Shown: positions 17,901 through 25,033 of the stretch, piece after piece
Layout of the letters: the number at the start of each line of letters is the position of its first letter
How positions within the stretch are numbered: the first letter of the stretch is position 1
NCBI RefSeq assembly: GCF_023630255.1
Contig: NZ_JALPRS010000003.1
Span: 415,786-479,785, forward strand
Direction of reading: 5' to 3'
Source of the DNA: Pontibacter deserti
GTDB lineage: Bacteria > Bacteroidota > Bacteroidia > Cytophagales > Hymenobacteraceae
Length of the DNA: 64,000 bases
The notes under the pieces: generated by a model
What the model was told of the DNA's origin: nothing
What the model saw: only the letters and a program-made list of their open reading frames with translations
The model's database searches: none
Translations under genes and position numbers: made by a program

Positions 17901-19022
17901 GCTAACTATACAGTAGCCTTTAACCAAGACTTGATCACCTATAATAATAAGAGTGCTGCCTCTGTAACTGTAACAGGTGCAGAAGTAGGAGCTACTTATA
18001 ACTATTCTATAACCAGCTCTGGAGGAGGAACTCTGGTAACAGGTACCGGCGAAGTAACAGCTGCTACCTTTAATGTTAATGATATCGACGTTACTCCTTT
18101 AGCAGATGGTGAGTTAACTATAGCGCTAAAACTGACGGATACAGCTAAGAATACAGGGGCTGATGCCACAGCACAAACGAAGAAGAATACCCGCTACGTA
18201 ATTGGCGCCGCCCGACCATCGTATGTGAAGGTGCCTTACCTGACTACATTTGCCCAGTTAGGTAGCAGCTTACCAGCTACCGTAGAGGCTACGTATCTGG
18301 ATGGTAGAAAAGAACCTCTTCCTGTTACCTGGGATGGTGCTACTTATAAGGGCACTGAAGCCGGCGTTTACGAGCTTATTGGAACGCTAACTTTAGCTGA
18401 AGGAACTATAAACCCGGATAATGTAACTACTTACATTATAGTAGAAGTGGAGCAAAGTAAAGCGCCTACTGCTATTGCGTTAAGCAAAAATGCACTGGAA
18501 GAGAACAATGTAATAGGTACCGTTATAGGTGTGTTATCAACCACAGACCCTGATGCTGGTGATACACATACTTTTAAACTGGTAGATGGCGATGGAGATA
18601 CAGACAATGCGCTCTTCACGATTGAAGGTAATGAGCTGAAGGCAGCACAGGTATTTGATTTTGAAACGAAGAGTAGCTTTAGTATTCGTATTCAGACAAA
18701 GGACAGCGGTGGCTTAACTCATGAAACAGCTAAAGTTATCACAGTAAATGATGTGTACGAAGCACCTACAGGTATAGCAGATGAGCATTATACAGGATTG
18801 AAAGTTTATCCTAACCCAGCCAGCCAGTACCTGGTCGTAAGTTCAGATAAAGTTATCGAATCTGTCAGCTTAGTGAACAGCCAGGGCAGAGTGGTACTTA
18901 AAAGTGCAAACAGAAGCGTGCAGGTGCAGCTAAATACTGAATCTTATACGCCTGGGGTATACACAGTACTTGTTGCCTCGCAAGGCAAAATCTATAGTCG
19001 CCGTATAGTTATAGTTAGATAA
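15000..19022 (+). CDS. Giant secreted beta-propeller/Ig/cadherin protein with T9SS signal
   Basis: 1340 residues. A long N-region (37 residues) precedes the signal helix SLLLFFALFFSLRLGYG, so a shorter start is possible. Two blocks of about 50-residue repeats (YVAYxDG... GKATVMKFNGTxWxxVG) at about 58-410 and 515-855 look like propeller blades. Between them is an Ig-like module (about 412-510, YQWQVSQDGG). After about 860 come a cadherin-like module (TTTDADANDTHTYTLVSG), an Ig-like module (VKVPYLTTFAQLGSSLP), a second cadherin-like module (STTDPDAGDTHTFKLVDG) and a T9SS domain (LKVYPNPASQYLVV to the end). It is probably a surface adhesin or glycan-binding protein; the ligand cannot be read. 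Confidence 0.85.
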   Translation: MQQLYSKASVGLRTSLPHSVETGSAKLGLPNSRKSVKAISLLLFFALFFSLRLGYGQSTYSWQPVGKAGISVGAATHTSIVLDAQGVPHIAFYGDAGTGIGTRGMVMKYDGTNWVAVDIFGFSDGVINSTSLAIDANSKPYIAYQDSDAGKNKAVVKTIRDGRFRLVRYDGLFPNEGTGASAAGDNPSIALDKSGVPYVAIQDELNGNRLTVYKFIGNSWVMVGAAGFSAGVAYNPSLKLNANNVPYVAYQDGGSAGKVTVMKYNGTDWENVGTAGLSDDVATEPSLALGSNGMPYVAYSEGSDKMATVKKFNGSAWEGVGATKFSVSGALTISLALDAAGVPYVAYRDFGNGNEATLMKFNGTTWDAVGTSASAGAAYYTSLTIDAYGTPYVAFQDGENGNKATVMKFVPAAPAITVQPVSKSVTADAGVNFLVEATGEGTVRYQWQVSQDGGSTYLNIQDGLGYTGAATPTLAISKASIYMNGYQYRVLVNNGAVTVSNASILTVNMKGYGNTSIWQVVGKRGFSPGSVQYSKVAVDASGTPYVAFADASQGGRATVMRYNGTNWELVGSAGFSGGMTQYLITSQLSLAIDANGTPYIAYTDGSKNDKATVMKFDGTQWVTVGTAGFTPWVATNPVLVIDANGTPYIAFDESGTTVMKFNGTAWVTVGSNKFSANGAVSDLDIALDATGMPNVVFSEYGNNGSRGKVMRFDGTNWLTIGEGNFSAGKAGYTSLELDAMGSPYVAFVDATNGDKATVLKFDGTNWVTVGAASIPDSKVAFTNLKLNAAGVPYLSYSNIYDNNFSRTSVIQFNGTSWELVGDAAILNNSVSDFNISGAGIPYVVYYDGDNSGKATVLSFSPNAMPTDIALVTSIINENVGNYTIVSGFTTTDADANDTHTYTLVSGEGSEDNGNFTISNNSLMILLSPDYEIKSSYKIRVRTSDGKLNGSFEKALVLQVNDLDEIAPANYTVAFNQDLITYNNKSAASVTVTGAEVGATYNYSITSSGGGTLVTGTGEVTAATFNVNDIDVTPLADGELTIALKLTDTAKNTGADATAQTKKNTRYVIGAARPSYVKVPYLTTFAQLGSSLPATVEATYLDGRKEPLPVTWDGATYKGTEAGVYELIGTLTLAEGTINPDNVTTYIIVEVEQSKAPTAIALSKNALEENNVIGTVIGVLSTTDPDAGDTHTFKLVDGDGDTDNALFTIEGNELKAAQVFDFETKSSFSIRIQTKDSGGLTHETAKVITVNDVYEAPTGIADEHYTGLKVYPNPASQYLVVSSDKVIESVSLVNSQGRVVLKSANRSVQVQLNTESYTPGVYTVLVASQGKIYSRRIVIVR

Positions 19023-19049
19023 CTATAAATTATAGTCGACTCTCTTTAA

Positions 19050-19099
19050 CAGAAGGGTATGTTCGGGGTGATACAATCTCCCGGGCATACCTTTTCTGT
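19050..19099 (+). terminator. Terminator-like hairpin after the giant T9SS gene
   Basis: AGAAGGGTATG and a following GGGG pair imperfectly with CCCGGGCATACCTTTTCT; the stem ends in TTTT. It lies about 30 bases past the stop codon, with a long loop containing GATACAATC. The fold was judged by eye. Confidence 0.6.
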
Positions 19100-19162
19100 T
19101 TTAGAACAGCTATAGTTTGAGTATACAGACTTCGGGAATGATGAATAGAAAGGTATAAAAAC

Positions 19163-19192
19163 AAAAAAGCCACTCATTGCTGAGTGGCTTTT
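19163..19192 (-). terminator. Original terminator of tRNA-Asn, now stranded at the left end of the island
   Basis: AGCCACTCA (19168-19176) pairs with TGAGTGGCT (19081+100, i.e. 19181-19189), flanked by A and T tracts. On the minus strand it follows directly after a tRNA-Asn 3' fragment (19193-19238). It was therefore probably the native terminator of the tRNA before integration. A similar hairpin with the same AGCCACT stem is found at the island's right end. Confidence 0.72.
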
Positions 19193-19238
19193 GCTCCCCC
19201 TCCTGGGCTCGAACCAGGGACCCCCTGATTAACAGTCA
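19193..19238. repeat. attL: 46-bp direct repeat of the tRNA-Asn 3' half
   Basis: Identical over 46 bases to 50848-50893, which is the 3' half of an intact tRNA-Asn from the anticodon arm to the discriminator base. To the right of 19238 the match stops after the anticodon-stem sequence AACAGTCA. This is the classic scar of a tyrosine-recombinase element integrated in a tRNA gene. The copy here is the displaced, non-functional tRNA end. Confidence 0.93.
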
Positions 19239-19349
19239 CAGGTGTGATTTGTCACTTATTATCAGATGCTTTTCTATTTGCTGATAAACAGGCTTTTACA
19301 GAAAGAGGTTTGACATGTTTTTTCCTTTATTAATAGGTCTTATCATGAT

Positions 19350-19372
19350 TTGTATGCAAATTGTATGCAAAT
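19350..19372. promoter_or_regulatory. Left arm-type repeat pair next to the integrase
   Basis: Two tandem copies of TTGTATGCAAA (the second ends in AAAT) occupy 19350-19372. The identical 23-base string recurs in the same orientation at 50778-50800, just inside the other island end. Being inside both att sites and 17 bases before the integrase ATG, they are good candidates for integrase arm-binding sites, possibly doubling as an operator for the integrase gene. Confidence 0.7.
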
Positions 19373-19389
19373 ATTAGCAGTAAAATTGC

Positions 19390-20688
19390 ATGCAGGACGC
19401 ATCCACCAATATAATTATCGATACCAGAAGGGCGCTGAAAGACGGAACTTTTCCTGTAAAACTGCGTGTCACATACCAGCGGAAGCAGAAGTACTACCCC
19501 ACAGGCATTAACCTGACCATTGAGGATTTCGAGAAGATGAACTCCAGCCGTCCCGGACGGGAGTTCAAGGGTGTCAAGCTGAAGCTCGAGGCACAGGAAC
19601 AGGAAGCTGCTCAAATTATCTCCAAGCTCCAAAGCTTCTCATTTGAGGATTTTGAGAAACGCATCCAGCGGGACGGACTGCCCAACGAAGTGTTTTCCGC
19701 ATTTGACGAAGCCATCGCGAGATTCCGAAAGGCAGGGAGATCAGCCACGGCTGATAACTACATGAGTGCGCGCAATTCGCTCCGGGGATTTGTCAGCGGT
19801 AAGGCTTATGCATCGCGGAAGGGAAAGACGAAAACAGAAATAAAGGCACTGCTGCAGGAAGAGGAAGAGAACACGCTTCCGCTGCCTTTTTCCCGCGTCA
19901 CGCCCGGCTTTCTTGAGAATTATGAGGAATGGATGTCACGTGAAGGACGCTCCGCTACCACCGTGGGTATCTATCTGCGTCCGCTCCGTGCGTTGTTCAA
20001 CGAAGCCATTGCTTCCGGCGATGTGTCACAAGAGCAATATCCTTTTGGGAAACGAAAGTACCAGATCCCTGCCGGGGTGAATGTGAAGAAAGCGCTTGGG
20101 CTAGGGGACATACAGAAGATCTTTGATTATGTTCCTGTAACGGAGAGTGAGGCAAGGGGAAGGGACATGTGGATGTTCTCTTACTTGTGCAGCGGGATGA
20201 ACGTAAAGGATATGGCAAGGCTCAAATATAGTCAGCTGACTGATGGCTCCATTACTTTCATCCGCTCTAAAACAACGCGTTCCACCCGGCATAGGCAAAA
20301 GTCTATCACAGTGCCGCTGATGCCGGACGCGGTAGAAATCATTGCCAGATGGGGGAAAAAGCCGGTTGTCCCTGAGTCTTATATCTTTCCTGTCCTTACC
20401 GCAGGCTTATCCCCAGAGGAGGAATTGGCCAAAGTGAAGCAGGCGACCAAGACCATCAACAAATACATCAAGCGGATAGCTGCCGCGCTAGGAATTGAAA
20501 AGGATGTTACCACCTACACGGCCAGGCATTCCTTCTCTACGGTGCTGAAACGTTCAGGTGTGTCTACCGCGTTTATCTCCGAGGCGCTGGGGCACTCCAG
20601 CGAAAAGACCACCCAGCATTATCTCGACAGCTTTGAAGATGAAACAAAGCGTCAGCACCTGACAAATCTGACTGCTTTTAAGAAGTGA
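19390..20688 (+). CDS. int: Tyrosine-type site-specific integrase (Bacteroidota family)
   Basis: 432 residues. The layout is an N-terminal arm-binding region (1-90), a SAM-like core-binding domain (about 100-215) and a catalytic domain (about 230-425). Visible catalytic residues are K in RSKTTR, ARHSFST (H-x-x-R), GHSS and the nucleophile Tyr in TQHYLDSF. The first catalytic Arg of the usual G-L-R motif is not present; the sequence reads SGMNVKDMARL, as in several Bacteroidota integrases. It recombines attP with tRNA-Asn. The ATG at 19390 lies 18 bases after the arm repeats. Confidence 0.93.
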   Translation: MQDASTNIIIDTRRALKDGTFPVKLRVTYQRKQKYYPTGINLTIEDFEKMNSSRPGREFKGVKLKLEAQEQEAAQIISKLQSFSFEDFEKRIQRDGLPNEVFSAFDEAIARFRKAGRSATADNYMSARNSLRGFVSGKAYASRKGKTKTEIKALLQEEEENTLPLPFSRVTPGFLENYEEWMSREGRSATTVGIYLRPLRALFNEAIASGDVSQEQYPFGKRKYQIPAGVNVKKALGLGDIQKIFDYVPVTESEARGRDMWMFSYLCSGMNVKDMARLKYSQLTDGSITFIRSKTTRSTRHRQKSITVPLMPDAVEIIARWGKKPVVPESYIFPVLTAGLSPEEELAKVKQATKTINKYIKRIAAALGIEKDVTTYTARHSFSTVLKRSGVSTAFISEALGHSSEKTTQHYLDSFEDETKRQHLTNLTAFKK

Positions 20689-20872
20689 CCAGCAGGATCA
20701 TATCCTCCCGGAGTAGCGGTTCTGCGGTTGACTTCTCCAGAGCAGAAGTTGCCATATAGCTTGCTGTTGAAGCATTTGCGGTTTGATTCATGTATTTAGT
20801 TGTAATCACCAAGTTACGGATAGAGGTGGCTGGTGCTAGACTGGTATGCTTACGGTTTAAAAATTGATTTAT

Positions 20873-20880
20873 TATATTTG
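20873..20880 (+). promoter_or_regulatory. Bacteroidota -7 promoter element TATATTTG
   Basis: An exact TAnnTTTG match in the 296-base gap between the integrase and the excisionase-like gene. No well-placed -33 TTG is seen. Transcription from here would cover the HTH gene at 20985 and perhaps the genes up to 22910. Confidence 0.5.
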
Positions 20881-20984
20881 CAGCACATTCGGGCAAATAC
20901 TAATAAACCGCTACGTGTTTGCCGCCAAACCTTCAATAAGTAACGAGCAGGTAAAAAGCAGAAAGGATTTTGCCTTTAATACTA

Positions 20985-21242
20985 ATGCTTAATTTCAATG
21001 AAGTGCTCGAAAAGCTCAACCGTCTTGAGCAGATGCTTGCCACTCAAACCGCCCAGACTAAACCTGTACTGAATTTCAAAGATGCCTGTGAATACATGGG
21101 CGTCAGCAGCAGCTTTCTTTACAAGCTGACAGGCTCAAGGGCCATCCCGCACTTCTGTCCCAACGGCAAGATGCTGTTTTTCAAAAGAGAAGATCTGGAT
21201 GCCTGGATGCTGCGCAATCCGCAGAGCATAAGAAAAACTTGA
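20985..21242 (+). CDS. Excisionase-like helix-turn-helix protein
   Basis: 85 residues from ATG 20985 (a TTG at 20970 would add five). A short coiled N-terminus (FNEVLEKLNRLEQMLA) is followed by a MerR/excisionase-type winged helix: NFKDACEYMGVSSSFLYKLTGSRAIPHFCPNGKMLFFKREDLDAWML. This is the common HTH-17-type protein found beside Bacteroidota integrases. By position it could direct excision of the island by bending att DNA, or regulate the downstream DUF3987 gene. Confidence 0.82.
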   Translation: MLNFNEVLEKLNRLEQMLATQTAQTKPVLNFKDACEYMGVSSSFLYKLTGSRAIPHFCPNGKMLFFKREDLDAWMLRNPQSIRKT

Positions 21243-21451
21243 AGTGCGTTATGGTCTGGACTTCCGCAGAAACAAGGGTTTGAAAAATATTTCCAAATCC
21301 CGGAAACGATTACGCAGGAAACTTCCTTATTGTCCGTGTAGCGATACTTGTTTCGATGTACAGGCAAAATATCCACTGCTAACTGGATTTGCCGCCCACC
21401 TAAAAAGTAAAAGCAGAGAGTACCTTTTTTTAGAATTTTCATCAAATTAAA

Positions 21452-21631
21452 ATGAAAATCAACAACAACCTCAAAGGAAAGCAACAAACTATCAAGCTAT
21501 CCCTTTATGACAAAAATTTTAAGAATACATGCCTGATCCCGGGCGGGCGCACAGCATCAAAAACGGGAAACATTATTGAGAACGAATCTCTGATCAGATT
21601 CAGCCAGAAAGGAGGTATCAGCCATGTCTAG
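21452..21631 (+). CDS. Small basic protein, 59 residues, coupled to the DUF3987 gene
   Basis: Reading frame ATG 21452 to TAG 21629-21631. The translation begins MKINNNLKGKQQTIKLSLYD and ends RFSQKGGISHV; it is basic, with no recognised domain. Its 3' end overlaps the DUF3987 start (21624) by eight bases, and the strong AAAGGAGG ribosome site for DUF3987 lies inside it. That arrangement suggests translational coupling. It may be a real accessory protein or only a leader frame. Confidence 0.45.
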   Translation: MKINNNLKGKQQTIKLSLYDKNFKNTCLIPGGRTASKTGNIIENESLIRFSQKGGISHV

Positions 21632-22910
21632 GTCCTTCTTTAAAAAGCTTAACCAGGAAGCACAGTTGAACAAGCTGCCTTTTATTCCATCGGAACTTTA
21701 CAGCCAGCTTCCTTCCCTTCTTCAACAAGGAATCGGAAGGTTTGAGGCGGAGAGAGAAAAAGATGTATACTTTATAGGTGCACTCACTGTGCTGAGCGGA
21801 TGTCTTCAGGGAGTGCATGGTATATATGATCAGAAAAAGGTATTCCCGAACCTGTATAGCTTCATATCGGCACCGGCAGCCAGCGGGAAAGGGGTAATGG
21901 CTTATGCCAAAATATTGGGAAAGGCTTGGGCGAAACACCTGAATAGCGGGTCTGACAAAGACGGAAAACAAAAGCATTTCTTCCTGCCTGCAAACTCCAG
22001 CTCTGCCGCTATCGTGGACAATCTGAACCACACAGGCGGAATAGGTGTGATTTTCGAAACTGAAGCTGATACTTTGGCGAATTCCTTCAAGAACGACTGG
22101 GGGAACTTTAGTGATGCGCTCAGGAACGGGTTTCATCATGAGCCCATCACTTCCTGTCGCAAAGGAGAGAGCGGGTTTGTGGCCATCGATACTCCGCGCA
22201 TTTCTGTCGGGATTTCAGGCACACCTGGACAGCTGCTTTCCATCTTTCCATCTGCGGAGAACGGACTCTATAGCAGATTTACGAATTATACATTTCCTTA
22301 TACACCGGAATGGCGCGATGTGTCACCAAAGGAAGGTGGGGTCAGCCATACAGATTTCTTTAATGAGCAATCCGAGAAAGTGCTGGAAATGGTGTTGTTT
22401 TCGATTGCTAACCCCAGTGAATTTACTTTAAGTAAAGCGCAATGGAAGACGTTTAATGACTATTTCAGAAGGCAGCAGGCGGACACCTTCAGAAGGTTAG
22501 GGCTTGGAGCGGTGTGCATCACAAGACGGCTTGCGCTGATGATCTACAGGATTGCCATGATCATCTCGGCGGTACGCAGGTTTGAAAGCAAGAGTACAGA
22601 CGCTCCTCTTGCCTGCAACGAGCAGGACTTTAATATAGCCATGTCTTTGGCCGGTATTCTGCACAGGCACTCCGAATACATTTATTCCCTGCTACCGAAT
22701 ACAGAATATACTTCAGAAGATGTTGCCATGCGTAACTTCTACGATGGCCTGCCACCGGAATTCTCAAGGGCGGAAGCCATAGAGGTGGCCAAGGGGTTAA
22801 AGCTTAGTACTAGGTGCGGTGACGGCTATCTGAAAGTACTTACGGAAGAAGGTATCTTTGAAAAGGAAAAACAAGGGAATTATAGAAAGATAGAACTAAT
22901 TACCGCCTGA
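21624..22910 (+). CDS. DUF3987 mobile-element protein (primase/helicase-associated type)
   Basis: 428 residues. The core SAPAASGKGVMAYAKILG (about 78-95) is a modified P-loop, followed by GVIFETEADTLA and RISVGISGTPGQL. This matches the DUF3987 family carried by Bacteroidota plasmids and integrated elements near integrase and HTH genes. The family is thought to act in element replication because of the RecA-like core; that role is inferred. The gene has a strong ribosome site (AAAGGAGG) ahead of ATG 21624. A TGCAAA-rich non-coding region and a terminator follow. Confidence 0.85.
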   Translation: MSRSFFKKLNQEAQLNKLPFIPSELYSQLPSLLQQGIGRFEAEREKDVYFIGALTVLSGCLQGVHGIYDQKKVFPNLYSFISAPAASGKGVMAYAKILGKAWAKHLNSGSDKDGKQKHFFLPANSSSAAIVDNLNHTGGIGVIFETEADTLANSFKNDWGNFSDALRNGFHHEPITSCRKGESGFVAIDTPRISVGISGTPGQLLSIFPSAENGLYSRFTNYTFPYTPEWRDVSPKEGGVSHTDFFNEQSEKVLEMVLFSIANPSEFTLSKAQWKTFNDYFRRQQADTFRRLGLGAVCITRRLALMIYRIAMIISAVRRFESKSTDAPLACNEQDFNIAMSLAGILHRHSEYIYSLLPNTEYTSEDVAMRNFYDGLPPEFSRAEAIEVAKGLKLSTRCGDGYLKVLTEEGIFEKEKQGNYRKIELITA

Positions 22911-22923
22911 TCCCCGGCAAACT

Positions 22924-23147
22924 ATGCAAAGCTGCAAAACGGCATGGGAGAAACCTGTTGCAGTTTCGTACGTTTTGCAGGGCTAGCTGAATAAAAACTA
23001 CAGGGCAGGAGTATGGTCTCACATACTCTTGCCCTTTTATTTTCTGCCTTATACCCTTTAACAGGGTTATCAAAGCACCTTCTGATTTAAATATCTTTCC
23101 GAGACTAACAGGGCACAAGCTGTCTTTCAGCTTTTGCAGCTTTGCAT
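22924..23147. repeat. Inverted repeat pair, 16 bp, in a TGCAAA-rich non-coding region
   Basis: ATGCAAAGCTGCAAAA at 22924-22939 is found as its exact reverse complement at 23132-23147. Further TTGCAG, TTTTGCAG and TTTTGCAAGG words lie between and beside them. The region has no gene and follows the DUF3987 gene. It may be a replication or recombination site for the element; this is inference. Confidence 0.5.
23003..23043. terminator. Rho-independent terminator after the DUF3987 gene
   Basis: GGGCAGGAGTATG (23003-23015) pairs with CATACTCTTGCCC (23022-23034) with one mismatch, then TTTTATTTT. It is placed to stop transcription from the DUF3987 gene and shield it from the minus-strand genes beyond. 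Confidence 0.85.
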
Positions 23148-23175
23148 GTTTTGCAAGGTGCCGTTCAATCATACC

Positions 23176-23529
23176 CTAACCCGGGCTCCATACCATGTCG
23201 TATTTCCAGTAGTATGCCTTGCCCTCTTTGTCAAAGAACCACAAGTACGTATGAGTGGTTGTCATTCTGCCACCCCGTACTACGGCACTCTTCACGTCTT
23301 CAAACTTCACAATTTCCCCTCCTTCTCCGTCAGGAACAACAGCAGCCGGCATGCCCCATGTCATGAGCAGGTCTTTTTTGGTAAAACCCAAGAACTGGTT
23401 CATCATCAGATCCATCTCATCCTGCCCTCCTTGCCTGGAGTTTTTAGATTTGTTTTCATACTGCTGGGCAAAGGCGGAGCAGGACAACAGCATGAACAGG
23501 GCTGTCAGGTATAGGTAGCGCTTTGTCAT
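23176..23529 (-). CDS. Small secreted protein, possibly BamE/SmpA-like
   Basis: 117 residues from ATG 23527-23529; an upstream frame adds eight. Signal peptide MTKRYLYLTALFMLLSCSAFAQ; cleavage after AFA-Q is more likely than lipidation. The mature part has a pattern FLGFTKKDLLMTWGMPAAVV... YLWFFDKEGKAYYWKYD, which recalls the two-layer BamE/SmpA fold (helix with a glycine-proline turn, then beta strands). Family assignment is tentative. It lies within the island, next to a second signal-peptide gene on the same strand. Confidence 0.65.
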   Translation of the reverse strand: MTKRYLYLTALFMLLSCSAFAQQYENKSKNSRQGGQDEMDLMMNQFLGFTKKDLLMTWGMPAAVVPDGEGGEIVKFEDVKSAVVRGGRMTTTHTYLWFFDKEGKAYYWKYDMVWSPG

Positions 23530-23709
23530 AATGTTATTTATTGAATGTTTCACCGCGTATAAGCGTTTGATTGTTTTATCCTGCTTGGCTTAAGTTGTCG
23601 CCTATAATCCTATTGTTACGATAACAGTATAGAGCTCGCTTTTACCTGCGGGATCGTTCTTTATATCCTTCGATGTCCGCATATTGGCTCCAATTGACAT
23701 ATTTGTTCA

Positions 23710-24126
23710 TTATAGGATAGGGTCATGAATTATTACAAGGAATTTGTCTTTTTCAATTTCCAGCGTCATTTTAGTTTTCATGTCTTTCGTAATCCAGACA
23801 TTATCACCCTGATGGTAGTCCTCCTCATTTAATTTGATGATCATTGCCGAAAGGTTTTCTTTAGGCATAATCCGGATAAAGCGAACGCATACGTCCTCAG
23901 CCATTATAAAATAGAGAAGGAAGAAAGGATCTTCAATGTGTCTGTACCCCAGCCTTACACTGTTGTTGCCCGTAACCTCTTCATTTCTGAACTCCCATTT
24001 ATCCCCATAATAGTTTGCCATGTTTGACCTTATTTCCCTGCTGGAGGATCCGATCATGTTCTGGGCTGTGACATCAGAAAGTATAAAGCAGCAAAAGAAA
24101 AGGAGTAAAATAAGTTTTTTCATCAT
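23710..24126 (-). CDS. Small secreted protein of unknown function
   Basis: 138 residues with signal peptide MMKKLILLLFFCCFILSDVTAQ. The mature part includes SSREIRSNMANYYGDKWEFR and an alternating strand pattern (FLLYFIMAEDVCVRFIRIM, KMTLEIEKDKFLVIIHD). No family recognised; size and location resemble the neighbour at 23176. Both may be periplasmic cargo proteins. The ribosome site is not obvious. Confidence 0.6.
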   Translation of the reverse strand: MMKKLILLLFFCCFILSDVTAQNMIGSSSREIRSNMANYYGDKWEFRNEEVTGNNSVRLGYRHIEDPFFLLYFIMAEDVCVRFIRIMPKENLSAMIIKLNEEDYHQGDNVWITKDMKTKMTLEIEKDKFLVIIHDPIL

Positions 24127-24345
24127 TGTCAGGTTTTAGATACAGAAATAGATTATAAGACCTCTTGACTTGGGAGTTGCAGGAGCCAGACCATTAATTT
24201 AAAGCTGGAGCCAAGCAAATCAGATGGTTATCATGACCTATATAGGACAAGTGTTTAAAACTACATATATAATTTTATATGTACAATTTATGGTGTATAA
24301 GCATATGGTGTAACACTAGGAGTGTATAAGTCTCAACTTTCGCAT

Positions 24346-24570
24346 ATGAAAAGCGAAGAAGAGCTGCTAAAGGCAATCGGGGACAGGCTAAAGGAAGTCA
24401 GGGTGCAGAAGGGGTATACTAGCTACGAGGACTTTGCTTTGGAACATGGTTTGGGCAGGATGCAGTACTGGCGTATGGAAAAAGGCGTGAACCTTACCAT
24501 GAAGTCCCTGATCCGGGTGCTGACTATACACGAAATGTCGTTACAGGAGTTTTTTTCAAAAGGATTCTGA
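24346..24570 (+). CDS. XRE-type helix-turn-helix regulator
   Basis: 74 residues from ATG 24346 (a GTG at 24322 would add eight). The sequence is a single XRE-like domain: IGDRLKEVRVQKGYTSYEDFALEHGLGRMQYWRMEKGVNLTMKSLIRVLTIHEMSLQEFF. Conserved features are the R-x-x-K-G-Y opening, the WRMEKG turn and the closing L-x-E-F-F. Just upstream (24291-24330) the word GGTGTATAAG or close copies occur twice and could be its own operator. It may regulate island cargo. Confidence 0.78.
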   Translation: MKSEEELLKAIGDRLKEVRVQKGYTSYEDFALEHGLGRMQYWRMEKGVNLTMKSLIRVLTIHEMSLQEFFSKGF

Positions 24571-24651
24571 TCAGCAGAACCAATTTTTAGCTGCATGAGG
24601 CAGCATTAGTTGACTTTCTAACTAAGAATTAAGCTGTGAAGGGTTGAACAG

Positions 24652-25032
24652 CTACTCAATTCCAAAAAATGTGTCCTGTGGAGGGTAAATGGTCAGGCGA
24701 ATCAGGTTGGTATCAACTACCTCAGCAGATGTTCTGGAGAACCTGATCTTAGCTTTTTCGAGCACTTCAGCAGCTATATACTGCTTTTTATTCACAAAGG
24801 TATAGCCAGCTTCCCTAGCATCAGGATTTATGCCTTTAAATTCAATGTCAATGACTACATGGCTCCCATCACTGACTTCCAGCCCGGCGAACTTCAGGTT
24901 CTCCATCCTGTTGACAATTTTAATAATCTTTTCAGGGTTAATGTAATAAGTTTGCTCCATTTTCAAAGGGTATGATTTTTCCTTAATCATTTTCAGCCAT
25001 CTGGCCAGTTCTTTAATCCGGTCAGTCAGCAA
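24652..25032 (-). CDS. Uncharacterised protein paired with the NUDIX gene
   Basis: 126 residues. It starts one base after the NUDIX stop codon, so the two are cotranscribed and probably coupled. The N-terminus is helical and basic (RIKELARWLKMIKEK), followed by an alpha-beta part (FAGLEVSDGSHVVIDIEFKG, YIAAEVLEKAKIRF). No motif or signal peptide is seen, and I do not recognise the family. Confidence 0.62.
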   Translation of the reverse strand: MLTDRIKELARWLKMIKEKSYPLKMEQTYYINPEKIIKIVNRMENLKFAGLEVSDGSHVVIDIEFKGINPDAREAGYTFVNKKQYIAAEVLEKAKIRFSRTSAEVVDTNLIRLTIYPPQDTFFGIE

Positions 25033-25033
25033 A

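Noticed and set aside
19193..19238. A second tRNA-Asn gene at the left island end
   Set aside because: Only the 3' half is present; the 5' half and D-arm are missing. It is the displaced fragment at attL, not a gene.
20678..20896. Minus-strand frame of 72 residues after the integrase
   Set aside because: Low-complexity Ser/Ala/Thr composition with no ribosome site; overlaps the integrase end and a plus-strand promoter. Probably not a gene.
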